Source: JAVBQU01 sp031548675 (GTDB lineage Bacteria; Bacteroidota; Bacteroidia; Bacteroidales; P3). Taken from it: a stretch of DNA of 5,462 nucleotides. Made by a program: the position numbers and the translations under genes. The stretch covers positions 1 to 5,462 of the forward strand of contig JAVBQU010000060.1 in NCBI GenBank assembly GCA_031548675.1. Reading direction: 5' to 3'. Below the pieces are notes generated by a model. The model did no database searches. It saw nothing but the letters and a program-made list of their open reading frames with translations, and was not told the origin of the DNA. Below, one piece after another: positions 1 through 5,401 of the stretch. Each line of letters opens with the position of its first letter. Position 1 is the stretch's first letter.

Positions 1-213
1 ATACCTAATGGCGTAATCGTTAAAGATGTAAAGAAATCTACCCTCAAAAATGTAGGCATCCGCAATGGATTTATTATTACTGCTATTGATAGCGAATTGA
101 TTCGTTCTGTACAGCAATTGAAAAACTCGTTGAATGGCAAACGCGGACGTACCATGATAGAGGGCGTTTATCCCGGCGATTGGCGGAGTTATTATTATGT
201 GATTGTTCTGTAA
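1..213 (+). CDS. C-terminal fragment of a Do/HtrA-family serine protease (PDZ domain), 5' end outside window
   Basis: Reading frame 1 is open from the first base to a TAA at 211-213 and gives 70 residues. The segment begins IPNGVIVKDV, continues with a GIRNGFIITAID stretch and then SVQQLKNSL. This is the usual end of a PDZ domain: the strand before the 'G-h-x-x-G-D/F-h-I-x-x-I-(D/N)' turn, followed by the helix that begins with a 'S/T-x-x-x-L' pattern. In Bacteroidota the Do/HtrA (DegP/DegQ) periplasmic proteases end in such a second PDZ domain, which binds C-termini of unfolded substrates and controls oligomer assembly. The chain finishes with an aromatic-rich tail (GDWRSYYYVIVL). The protease domain and catalytic triad lie upstream of the window, so the family call is inferred from the PDZ tail alone; another PDZ protein, such as a C-terminal processing protease, is possible. 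A strong terminator follows, so this gene ends its transcription unit. Confidence 0.68.
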   Translation: MPNGVIVKDVKKSTLKNVGIRNGFIITAIDSELIRSVQQLKNSLNGKRGRTMIEGVYPGDWRSYYYVIVL

Positions 214-230
214 TCATTAAATATCTACCA

Positions 231-279
231 AATAAACCTCAAAGTACTCATAAAACAAAACACTTTGGGGTTTATTTTT
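231..279 (+). terminator. Intrinsic terminator after the HtrA-like gene
   Basis: Arms 231-245 (AATAAACCTCAAAGT) and 262-276 (ACTTTGGGGTTTATT) pair over 15 positions with one G-T wobble. The loop is 16 bases, and the right arm runs into TTT at 277-279. It starts 18 bases after the stop codon of the protease fragment, the right place for a rho-independent terminator. The left arm is A-rich, so the structure could also work on the opposite strand, but no gene is seen to converge on it here. Confidence 0.8.
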
Positions 280-330
280 ATAGAATAGCCCTTTAAAGTT
301 TATAGAAACTAAAATATTGTCATTGTTTTA

Positions 331-410
331 TTGCTTTTACTTTTGGTTTAACCCAAAAGTAACAAAAGGTCAAGGCTGAATAAAAAATAGCTAAAAAACT
401 TCCTTTTATG
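331..410. repeat. Structured intergenic stretch, candidate dispersed repeat
   Basis: The core is a perfect 10-bp inverted repeat, TTACTTTTGG (337-346) and CCAAAAGTAA (353-362), with a 6-base spacer. Directly after it, AAAAGG-tc-AAG (364-374) can pair with CTTCCTTTT (399-407) around a 2-base bulge, enclosing a weaker GCT/AGC pairing. So two hairpins sit back to back. The stretch lacks an open frame of useful length and is too far from the stop at 213 to be that gene's main terminator. From general memory, sequences of the CCAAAAGTAACAAAAG type recur between genes in Bacteroidota genomes; this is recollection and cannot be shown from one copy. Alternatives are a small RNA or a second terminator. 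Confidence 0.4.
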
Positions 411-498
411 CTAAACAAAAAAGATTGATAGTAATTTACTCTCTTGTAGGTTCAGGTACATACACATTACACTATATATTATCTGTAATATAAGATTC

Positions 499-528
499 TT
501 GCAGAATCATATCTTTTATCTAATTTTG
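499..528 (+). promoter_or_regulatory. Bacteroidota-type promoter for the AlkD-like gene
   Basis: TAATTTTG at 521-528 matches the Bacteroidota primary-sigma -7 consensus TAnnTTTG exactly. TTG at 499-501 lies 19 bases upstream, the usual spacing to the -33 TTTG-like element. Transcription would start a few bases after 528, leaving a leader of roughly 25 bases before the ATG at 558. A small perfect inverted repeat, GATTCT-tgc-AGAATC (494-508), covers the -33 element. This is the best promoter in the window. Confidence 0.6.
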
Positions 529-557
529 TATTCATACTTCATTTTCAGATCATATTT

Positions 558-1244
558 ATGGGCATAGAATTATTACCAAATATACTCAGCGAATTTGCTT
601 TGTTGCGAAATTCCAAAAATATAGAAGGAATGAAACGTTTCGGTATCGTTGCCGATAAAGCTTTCGGTATCCCAACCCCTACCCTTCGGAATATGGCAAA
701 AAAATACAAAGGAGACCATGAGTTAGCCATTGCTCTTTGGAATAGCGGTTACCACGAAGCGCGCCGTTTAGCTGCTCTCGTTGCTGATCCGAAGCAAACT
801 ACTTCCGAACTTATGGATGCTTGGGTTCAAGAATTTTATTCGTGGGATATTTGCGATAGTGCCTGCTTCGATTTATTTCGGAAATTACCTTTAGCCTATA
901 GCAAAATTGAGATATATGCGGATGATGAACGTGAATTTGTAAAACGCACTGCTTTTTCTTTAATGGCAGGTTTAGCCATTAATGATAAAAAAACTCCTGA
1001 CACACAATTCGAGCCCTATTTCAACCTTATCATACAGGCATCTACCGATGAACGAAACTTTGTAAAAAAAGCGGTAAACTGGGCTTTAAGGCAGATAGGA
1101 AAACGAAGCTTACACCTGCATAAACAAGCTCTTGATATTGCCAAACAGTTGGCACAAAGCGATAATAAAACTGCACGCTGGATAGGCATGGATGCCGCCC
1201 GCGAACTCAGCAGTGAAAAAATCATCCAAAGAATAAAAAAGTAA
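558..1244 (+). CDS. AlkD-family DNA alkylation repair protein (HEAT-like DNA glycosylase)
   Basis: The 228-residue product is the normal length for AlkD-like proteins (PF08713), all-helical HEAT-like-repeat glycosylases that excise positively charged alkylated bases such as 3- and 7-methylpurines in the cytoplasm. Family marks seen: GMKRFGI and FGIPTPTLRNMAK near residues 24-48, HEARRLAALV at 66-75, the WDICD motif at 96-100 and VNWALRQIGKR at 173-183. Trp96 and Asp100 keep the spacing of Trp109 and Asp113 in Bacillus cereus AlkD, and Trp175 probably matches its Trp187; these line the lesion-facing surface. Arg130 is a possible but uncertain match to its catalytic Arg148. The ATG at 558 is favoured because the residues before GMKRFGI fit the family N-terminus and a promoter with normal leader length lies upstream. 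It has no visible partner gene and looks monocistronic or loosely linked to the genes downstream. Substrate range cannot be read from sequence, and some relatives lack measurable glycosylase activity. Confidence 0.9.
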   Translation: MGIELLPNILSEFALLRNSKNIEGMKRFGIVADKAFGIPTPTLRNMAKKYKGDHELAIALWNSGYHEARRLAALVADPKQTTSELMDAWVQEFYSWDICDSACFDLFRKLPLAYSKIEIYADDEREFVKRTAFSLMAGLAINDKKTPDTQFEPYFNLIIQASTDERNFVKKAVNWALRQIGKRSLHLHKQALDIAKQLAQSDNKTARWIGMDAARELSSEKIIQRIKK

Positions 1245-1270
1245 GCACCTCATTATTTTAAATTTATGTT

Positions 1271-1296
1271 TAATTTTGCATCACATATTGATGTAA
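1271..1296 (+). promoter_or_regulatory. Probable -7 promoter element and inverted repeat before the GT9 gene
   Basis: TAATTTTG (1271-1278) matches the TAnnTTTG -7 consensus, but no TTG is found at the expected -33 position near 1249, so the promoter may be weak or need an activator. An inverted repeat, TTGCATCA (1276-1283) and TGATGTAA (1289-1296), has eight pairs with one G-T wobble and a 5-base centre. It covers the predicted start site and ends right at the ATG. It could be an operator or a leader hairpin limiting translation. The leader would be only about 12 to 16 bases. Confidence 0.45.
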
Positions 1297-2292
1297 ATGC
1301 ACAAAATACTCATTATACAAACTGCCAGTATAGGCGATGTCATTCTGACTACTCCTTTAGTTGAAAAGCTACATAAGCATTACCCTGATGCCCAAATAGA
1401 TTTGTGCCTGAAAAAAGGCAACGAAAGTTTATTTGAATCTCATCCGTTTCTAAATCAAATCCATATTTGGGATAAAAGCCGAAATAAATATGCCAATCTT
1501 TATAAGCTTATCAAAAATATACGGAAACAAAAGTATGATTTGGTGGTATGCCTACAACGGTTTTTTACAGGGGGATTGATAGCCGGATGTTCTAAAGGTA
1601 AGGATATAGTAGGTTTTAGCAAAAATCCTTTATCTATATTTTTTACCAAAAGCTTTATTCATGAAATTGGACAGGAAGTATATAAACATGAGGTAGAACG
1701 CAATTTAAGCCTTATTGAAAGTTATACGGATTCGGGTTTTGAAATGCCGAAACTCTACCCTACACTCCGAAATATAGATGCGGTTTCAACTTACAAAACA
1801 AACAGGTATATATGCATTGCTCCTCTTTCTTTATGGTTTACCAAACAATTTCCTCAAGATAAATGGATTGACTTTGCAAAACAGATAGACCCCGAATTAA
1901 ATATCTATTATTTAGGTTCTCCTAAAGATTCTGCTGTTTGTGATGAAATTATAACGCAATCGAAACATCCGCATTCCATCAATCTTGCAGGAAAGCTTTC
2001 TCTTCTAGAATCGGCAGCCTTGATGAAAGATGCTGTAATGAATTTTGTAAATGATTCTGCTCCGCTACATATAGCCAGTTCTACGAATGCCAAAACTACG
2101 GCAGTTTTTTGCTCAACAGTAGTGGAGTTTGGTTTTGGTCCCTTATCTGACGGAGCTGTAGTAGTTCAAATTCAGGAAGACCTTAGCTGCCGCCCGTGCG
2201 GATTACATGGTTACAAAGCCTGTCCGCAAGGACATTTCAAATGTGCGTATGACATTGATGTGAATCTGTTATTGGCAAGATTAAATACTTAA
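1297..2292 (+). CDS. GT9-family glycosyltransferase, heptosyltransferase-like (lipopolysaccharide core assembly)
   Basis: The 331-residue product has the size and both halves of a GT9 (ADP-heptose:LPS heptosyltransferase type) GT-B enzyme acting on the cytoplasmic face of the inner membrane. The N-terminal half opens with ILIIQTASIGDVILTTP; Asp14 in the SIGD loop corresponds to the catalytic Asp13 of E. coli WaaC. The C-terminal half has APLSLWFTKQFPQDKW (residues 175-190), where Lys183 is in the position of the donor-phosphate-binding lysine, LAGKLSLLE (230-238), and NDSAPLHIA (252-260), the family's 'D-S/T-G/A-P-x-H' donor-binding motif. It ends with a cysteine group, Cys298, Cys301, Cys309 and Cys316 (C-x2-C-x7-C-x6-C, with a CPQGHFKC segment), which is common in GT9. 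The start is directly before the first beta strand, as expected. The actual donor sugar is not certain: GT9 proteins of Bacteroidota may not all transfer heptose. The next gene starts 14 bases downstream, so an operon with the threonylcarbamoyl-AMP synthase gene is likely. Confidence 0.88.
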   Translation: MHKILIIQTASIGDVILTTPLVEKLHKHYPDAQIDLCLKKGNESLFESHPFLNQIHIWDKSRNKYANLYKLIKNIRKQKYDLVVCLQRFFTGGLIAGCSKGKDIVGFSKNPLSIFFTKSFIHEIGQEVYKHEVERNLSLIESYTDSGFEMPKLYPTLRNIDAVSTYKTNRYICIAPLSLWFTKQFPQDKWIDFAKQIDPELNIYYLGSPKDSAVCDEIITQSKHPHSINLAGKLSLLESAALMKDAVMNFVNDSAPLHIASSTNAKTTAVFCSTVVEFGFGPLSDGAVVVQIQEDLSCRPCGLHGYKACPQGHFKCAYDIDVNLLLARLNT

Positions 2293-2306
2293 TTCATTTA
2301 CCGTTT

Positions 2307-2870
2307 ATGCTGGCTCACGAAATTAATGCATGTTTAAACGTTCTGCAAAATAAAGGAACGATATTATATCCTACGGATACTATTTGGGGCTTGGGCTGTA
2401 ATGCTGTTTCTGATACGGCTGTAGAAAAGATTTTTCGAATCAAGGGACGGGAACATACCAAAAGCTTATTGGTATTAGTATCGGATATCGAAATGCTTAG
2501 GCAATATGTAAAAGATATTCCTCCTATTGCTCTTGAGTTAATGGCTCAAATCCATACGCCTTTAACTATTATTTATCCTCAGGCTATCGGATTGGCAAAA
2601 CATGTGACTGCTTCTGACGGAAGTATCGGTATCCGGATTCCGAAACATGAATTTTGCACAAAACTTATTCAGCTTTTCGGAAAGCCCATCATTTCTACTT
2701 CTGCCAATTTTTCGGGCGAACCTTCTCCGCAAAATTTTGAGGATATCTCTGATAAACTGAAAAAGGAAGTAGATTATACGGTTAATTTATTTCATGATAT
2801 TCAAATAAAGAATAGTGCATCAAGTATTTTAAAACTCACTTCGGATAATCAAATTATTAAGATACGGTAG
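2307..2870 (+). CDS. tsaC: L-threonylcarbamoyladenylate synthase (TsaC/YwlC/YrdC family)
   Basis: This enzyme makes threonylcarbamoyl-AMP from threonine, bicarbonate and ATP. The TsaD complex then transfers the group to A37 of ANN-decoding tRNAs (t6A), a universal modification for reading fidelity. The 187-residue chain is essentially one YrdC domain: LYPTDTIWGLGCN (residues 20-32), RIKGRE with Lys46 and Arg48 of the K-x-R nucleotide-binding motif, KSLLVLVS (52-59), TPLTIIYP (84-91), GIRIP (108-112) and STSANFSG (130-137), where the S-x-N motif completes the active site. The C-terminal Sua5 domain of the longer form is absent, so this is the short TsaC type. The start at 2307 gives a normal N-terminal helix before the first strand. 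No promoter element is evident in the 14-base gap, so it is probably cotranscribed with the GT9 gene; the two have no known functional link. Confidence 0.93.
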   Translation: MLAHEINACLNVLQNKGTILYPTDTIWGLGCNAVSDTAVEKIFRIKGREHTKSLLVLVSDIEMLRQYVKDIPPIALELMAQIHTPLTIIYPQAIGLAKHVTASDGSIGIRIPKHEFCTKLIQLFGKPIISTSANFSGEPSPQNFEDISDKLKKEVDYTVNLFHDIQIKNSASSILKLTSDNQIIKIR

Positions 2871-2911
2871 TGTATAATTTATTCAATACAAGTTATATCA
2901 TTCGTATAAAA

Positions 2912-2929
2912 AGTTTATATTTGTAAACT
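2912..2929 (+). promoter_or_regulatory. Probable -7 promoter element enclosed by an inverted repeat, before the LysM gene
   Basis: TATATTTG (2916-2923) matches the TAnnTTTG consensus, 21 bases before the ATG at 2945. There is no good TTTG at -33. The element sits inside a perfect 6-bp inverted repeat, AGTTTA (2912-2917) and TAAACT (2924-2929), so a protein bound to this palindrome would cover the promoter core. In such AT-rich DNA a 6-bp repeat can arise by chance. Confidence 0.45.
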
Positions 2930-2944
2930 AAAATAACATGCTAT

Positions 2945-4603
2945 ATGACCAAAATATTTATTAAGATACTGATTTGCATTTTTGCATTTACTGCAAGCTG
3001 TCATACATTATCTGCCCAATCTACTCCTGTAAAGATTTCCGAACAAATAGAAGAAAGAGCCGGACGCTATGTATATATCCATTTGGTAGAACAAGGGCAA
3101 ACGCTGTATTCTATTGCAAAAGCTTACAATGTAAGCGTAAAAGATATTATTGCTCCCGATAAAAATGCGGTACGCGAAGGCGATATTCTGATTATTCCCT
3201 GTAAAAATCCGCCTGCAAAAATAACGAATCCGGAACCTGTTGTAAAACCTGAAGCTGTTACTCCCAAGCCCAGTTATATATTGTACGAAGTAAAACCCAA
3301 AGATAATGTATACAGGCTTTGTAAAACCTATGAAGTGGAAGAAAGTGCATTTTTAGCCTTGAATCCTAAAGTAGCAGAATTTGGTTTGAAAGCAGGTGAT
3401 ACTGTAAAAATACCTTCACTTAAACATGACAGTTTTCCGGTTTCGGAAACTAAAACAGATACCATTGTTCAGCGGGAAGCTAACCGGATTAAAATTACAC
3501 CTGATAAACCCTGTATTGCTTTGATGCTTCCTTTATATTTGGATAATACGAATGAAATTAATTTATCTACCTCTGATATTAACAAGAAAAAAGCCGCAGA
3601 TTATAAATCGCTTGCATTTATTCAGTTTTATGAAGGGTTTAAACTGGCTTGTGACAATCTGGCAAAAAACTATGATGCCAAAGTTTATGTATATGATGTT
3701 ACGGATAATGAAAAAGAACTGGCTCAGATACTCAACAAACCGGAAATGAAAAAAATGGATTTAATTGTAGGTCCTTTTTTCTATAACACATTTGCTCAAA
3801 CGGCTGAATTCGCTAAAGCTAACGAAATTCCTATTGTTAATCCGGTAACCACTAAGGATGTGGTTAAAGACAATCCTTTTGTCTTTAAATTGATTCCTAA
3901 CAGCAGTCTTCAAGCGCAATCTATTGCGGAATTTATCAACAGCAAATACCCTAAAGCTAATGTAATTTTAAGCTACAACAGTAAAGATAATATTCCGGAT
4001 GATATAGAAGTTTATAAAAGCTGCCTCAAAACTGCCAATATTACTGCCGTTGATCATGGAGTGGCAGGCTTGCAAGGAATTTTCAATGCTCAAAAACCTG
4101 ACCAAATCAACATTCTAATTACGAATATAGAGTCAGAAATATTTGTAAATAGTTTGGTTTCCCGTTTGGGTAAAGCTGCTACACCCAAAGGCAACACCAA
4201 GCCCAAAGAAATAAAAAATATCACATTTGCCCCCAAAGCTTGGAAAAACTACGACCAATTGGAAATAGAGTATCTGCAAAATATTGGCTTACATTTGTAC
4301 GAACCTGCTTTTGTTGATTATACTCAAAGTGATGTAAAAGACTTTGTTAATCAATTCGAAAATACCTACAAAACCTCGCCTAACGAATATGGCTTTAATG
4401 GCAGGGATGTAGCTACATATTTTATTACAGCCTTAAAAACATTGGGTTCGGGTTTCTATGAAAATATCAATACTGTTAATGTACCCATGCTGCAAACTCA
4501 GTATAAGTTTATCCACACCAAAGGAAACGGCTTTGAAAACAGCTATATCGATATTTATAAGTTTGAGGATTATAAGCTTTTGGATGCGAGGGGAGAAAAG
4601 TAG
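2945..4603 (+). CDS. Exported protein with two LysM domains and a type-1 periplasmic-binding-fold domain
   Basis: The 552-residue product has a Sec signal peptide: Lys3 and Lys7, a hydrophobic core at about residues 4-18, and a likely signal peptidase I site after Leu-Ser-Ala (24|25). Cys19 is not in a good lipobox. Two LysM domains follow, at about 42-86 (LVEQGQTLYSIAKAYNV then GDILIIP) and 111-159 (YEVKPKDNVYRLCKTYEV then LKAGDTVKIP), separated by a proline-rich linker. LysM domains bind N-acetylglucosamine chains of peptidoglycan. From about 188 to the end the chain resembles a type-1 periplasmic-binding or receptor ligand-binding fold: CIALMLPLY, then FYEGFKLACDNL, VYVYD, DLIVGPFFY (272-280), ANEIPIVNP (292-300) and a terminal FVNQFENTYKTSPNEYGFNGRDVATYF segment. 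No transporter genes are adjacent, so nutrient uptake is not indicated. E. coli LpoA, an activator of the peptidoglycan synthase PBP1a, also uses this fold, so a role in cell-wall sensing or synthesis is a reasonable inference but unproven. The start is the only one in frame after a TAA at 2924. Confidence 0.85.
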   Translation: MTKIFIKILICIFAFTASCHTLSAQSTPVKISEQIEERAGRYVYIHLVEQGQTLYSIAKAYNVSVKDIIAPDKNAVREGDILIIPCKNPPAKITNPEPVVKPEAVTPKPSYILYEVKPKDNVYRLCKTYEVEESAFLALNPKVAEFGLKAGDTVKIPSLKHDSFPVSETKTDTIVQREANRIKITPDKPCIALMLPLYLDNTNEINLSTSDINKKKAADYKSLAFIQFYEGFKLACDNLAKNYDAKVYVYDVTDNEKELAQILNKPEMKKMDLIVGPFFYNTFAQTAEFAKANEIPIVNPVTTKDVVKDNPFVFKLIPNSSLQAQSIAEFINSKYPKANVILSYNSKDNIPDDIEVYKSCLKTANITAVDHGVAGLQGIFNAQKPDQINILITNIESEIFVNSLVSRLGKAATPKGNTKPKEIKNITFAPKAWKNYDQLEIEYLQNIGLHLYEPAFVDYTQSDVKDFVNQFENTYKTSPNEYGFNGRDVATYFITALKTLGSGFYENINTVNVPMLQTQYKFIHTKGNGFENSYIDIYKFEDYKLLDARGEK

Positions 4604-4608
4604 TATTG

Positions 4609-4647
4609 GTTAAATTGTAATATTTAATATTACTAGTCTCAATTAAC
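4609..4647. repeat. Nested AT-rich inverted repeats between the LysM gene and the next gene
   Basis: An inner repeat GTAATATT (4617-4624) and AATATTAC (4626-4633) is perfect over 8 bp with a single central base. Around it, GTTAAATTG (4609-4617) and CAATTAAC (4640-4647) can pair with a one-base bulge. It starts six bases after the LysM gene's stop codon, which fits a weak terminator or transcript-end stem, but no T-run follows. No clean TAnnTTTG element is seen between here and the ATG at 4676. Confidence 0.4.
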
Positions 4648-4675
4648 ATTGGTTTGACCATAAAATAAAATACTT

Positions 4676-5368
4676 ATGCAACTATCCACTCAAGCCAAAA
4701 CAAATATTCGAAACATTGCAATTTTTGTATCTGGTGTTATAGTGACAATTATAATTACAAAGATTTCAGACAAAATTATACCTAGTGAACCTGTAATTGT
4801 AAAGGAACTCACTGACACAGTAAAAATTGTACATGAATATAATCTTCCTACGAATTTAAATAATGATACAGTGAGGCAGGAGCTTGAGAACAAAATCAAA
4901 AATCTGAAATTACTTAACAACTATGAAAAGCAAATAAATGATAGAATTTTTCATATCCAAAAATCTGATGGAATAATTCCGAACCTAATACTAACACAAA
5001 AAGTTAACACCACTACACAAAAAGGGTACATTTATGGAAGCTCATCATCCTATTTTACTTCAGATTGTCCTAACTTAGAAAAGAAATTCATTGATATAAA
5101 AATTGATTTTCTAAATCCGTTAATTATAAAAGATATTGCATATTTAAGGGTCAATATTTATAAATTTGATGATCTAAAAAGTAATGAGGCAAGGACATAT
5201 ATTTTGGAAGACTTCTATGAAGTAAAAAATAAAGACAATATCATTAGAATTACCAATGACTTTGCTATTGGTAAATATGAAATAATTTATGGTTTTATAT
5301 TCAAGAGTGACCTAACTGAACATTATCCCAAGTTTTATTTTAAAAAGTGTATTGTTTTTAAAACATAA
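4676..5368 (+). CDS. Hypothetical membrane-anchored protein, family not recognised
   Basis: The 230-residue product has a basic start (Lys8, Arg12) followed by a hydrophobic segment at about residues 14-28, then a charged stretch without a cleavage-like site. This reads as an N-terminal signal anchor with the rest outside the cytoplasm. Residues about 64-93 (DTVRQELENKIKNLKLLNNY and onward) are charged and helical in character, possibly a short coiled coil. The remainder (about 100-230) alternates hydrophobic and polar residues, as in a beta-rich domain, with Cys131 and Cys225 as the only cysteines. I recognise no catalytic motif. Its start at 4676 is the first in frame after a TAA at 4661. 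Hand counts of two rows give 12 and 14 G or C in 60 (5101-5160, 5221-5280), against 23 in 60 within the GT9 gene (2041-2100), so it may be a more recent or less constrained gene. Nothing links it functionally to the LysM gene except order and strand. Confidence 0.7.
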   Translation: MQLSTQAKTNIRNIAIFVSGVIVTIIITKISDKIIPSEPVIVKELTDTVKIVHEYNLPTNLNNDTVRQELENKIKNLKLLNNYEKQINDRIFHIQKSDGIIPNLILTQKVNTTTQKGYIYGSSSSYFTSDCPNLEKKFIDIKIDFLNPLIIKDIAYLRVNIYKFDDLKSNEARTYILEDFYEVKNKDNIIRITNDFAIGKYEIIYGFIFKSDLTEHYPKFYFKKCIVFKT

Positions 5369-5369
5369 T

Positions 5370-5401
5370 TACTTATTATCAGTAATGCTTGATAATAAGT
5401 A
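5370..5401. terminator. 12-bp hairpin after the last gene, possible (bidirectional) terminator
   Basis: TACTTATTATCA (5370-5381) and TGATAATAAGTA (5390-5401) are perfectly complementary over 12 bp with an 8-base loop, starting two bases after the stop codon. The position fits a terminator, but on the plus strand it is followed by GGGAAAGC instead of a T-run, so it is not canonical. On the minus strand it would be followed by TAATTATGTTTT, which is a little more T-rich. A 3'-end protective stem is the alternative. Confidence 0.5.

Larger units (their letters stand above)
214..557. other. 344-base intergenic region without a gene
   Basis: No coding frame of plausible length is seen on the plus strand here; the ATG at 408 runs only six codons. 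The region contains the terminator at 231-279, the structured stretch at 331-410 and the promoter at 499-528. The part between 411 and 490 is AT-rich with no motif that I recognise. The length is generous for this compact window, where other gaps are 14 to 74 bases. Confidence 0.6.

Noticed and set aside
214..557. CRISPR array, tRNA or riboswitch in the long gap
   Set aside because: No regularly spaced direct repeats, no cloverleaf-like set of arms ending in CCA, and no recognisable riboswitch core were seen.
545..1225. Minus-strand open frames at 545-730 and 1016-1225
   Set aside because: They lie opposite the well-supported AlkD-like gene, have no family resemblance and are best explained as shadow frames.
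2938..2964. Eight-codon open frame (ATG at 2938) overlapping the start of the LysM gene, as a possible regulatory leader peptide
   Set aside because: It is too short to support, has no ribosome-binding signal, and an ATG seven bases before the true start is easily chance in this AT-rich leader.
2945..3019. Lipoprotein signal at Cys19 of the LysM protein
   Set aside because: The residues before the cysteine are F-T-A-S, without Leu/Val/Ile at -3; a signal peptidase I site after Leu-Ser-Ala at residue 24 fits better.
3552..3749. Alternative-frame open frames at 2974-3162 and 3552-3749 as overlapping genes
   Set aside because: They are inside the LysM gene in another frame and have no recognisable domain; the main frame has clear domains throughout.
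4644..4678. Promoter for the last gene (TAACATTG at 4644-4651 or TACTTATG at 4671-4678)
   Set aside because: Each misses the TAnnTTTG consensus by one base, neither has a TTG at the right spacing, and the second overlaps the start codon.
4690..4920. Minus-strand 76-residue hydrophobic frame opposite the last gene
   Set aside because: Its hydrophobicity follows from the opposite strand of the membrane-anchor region; there is no promoter or family support.
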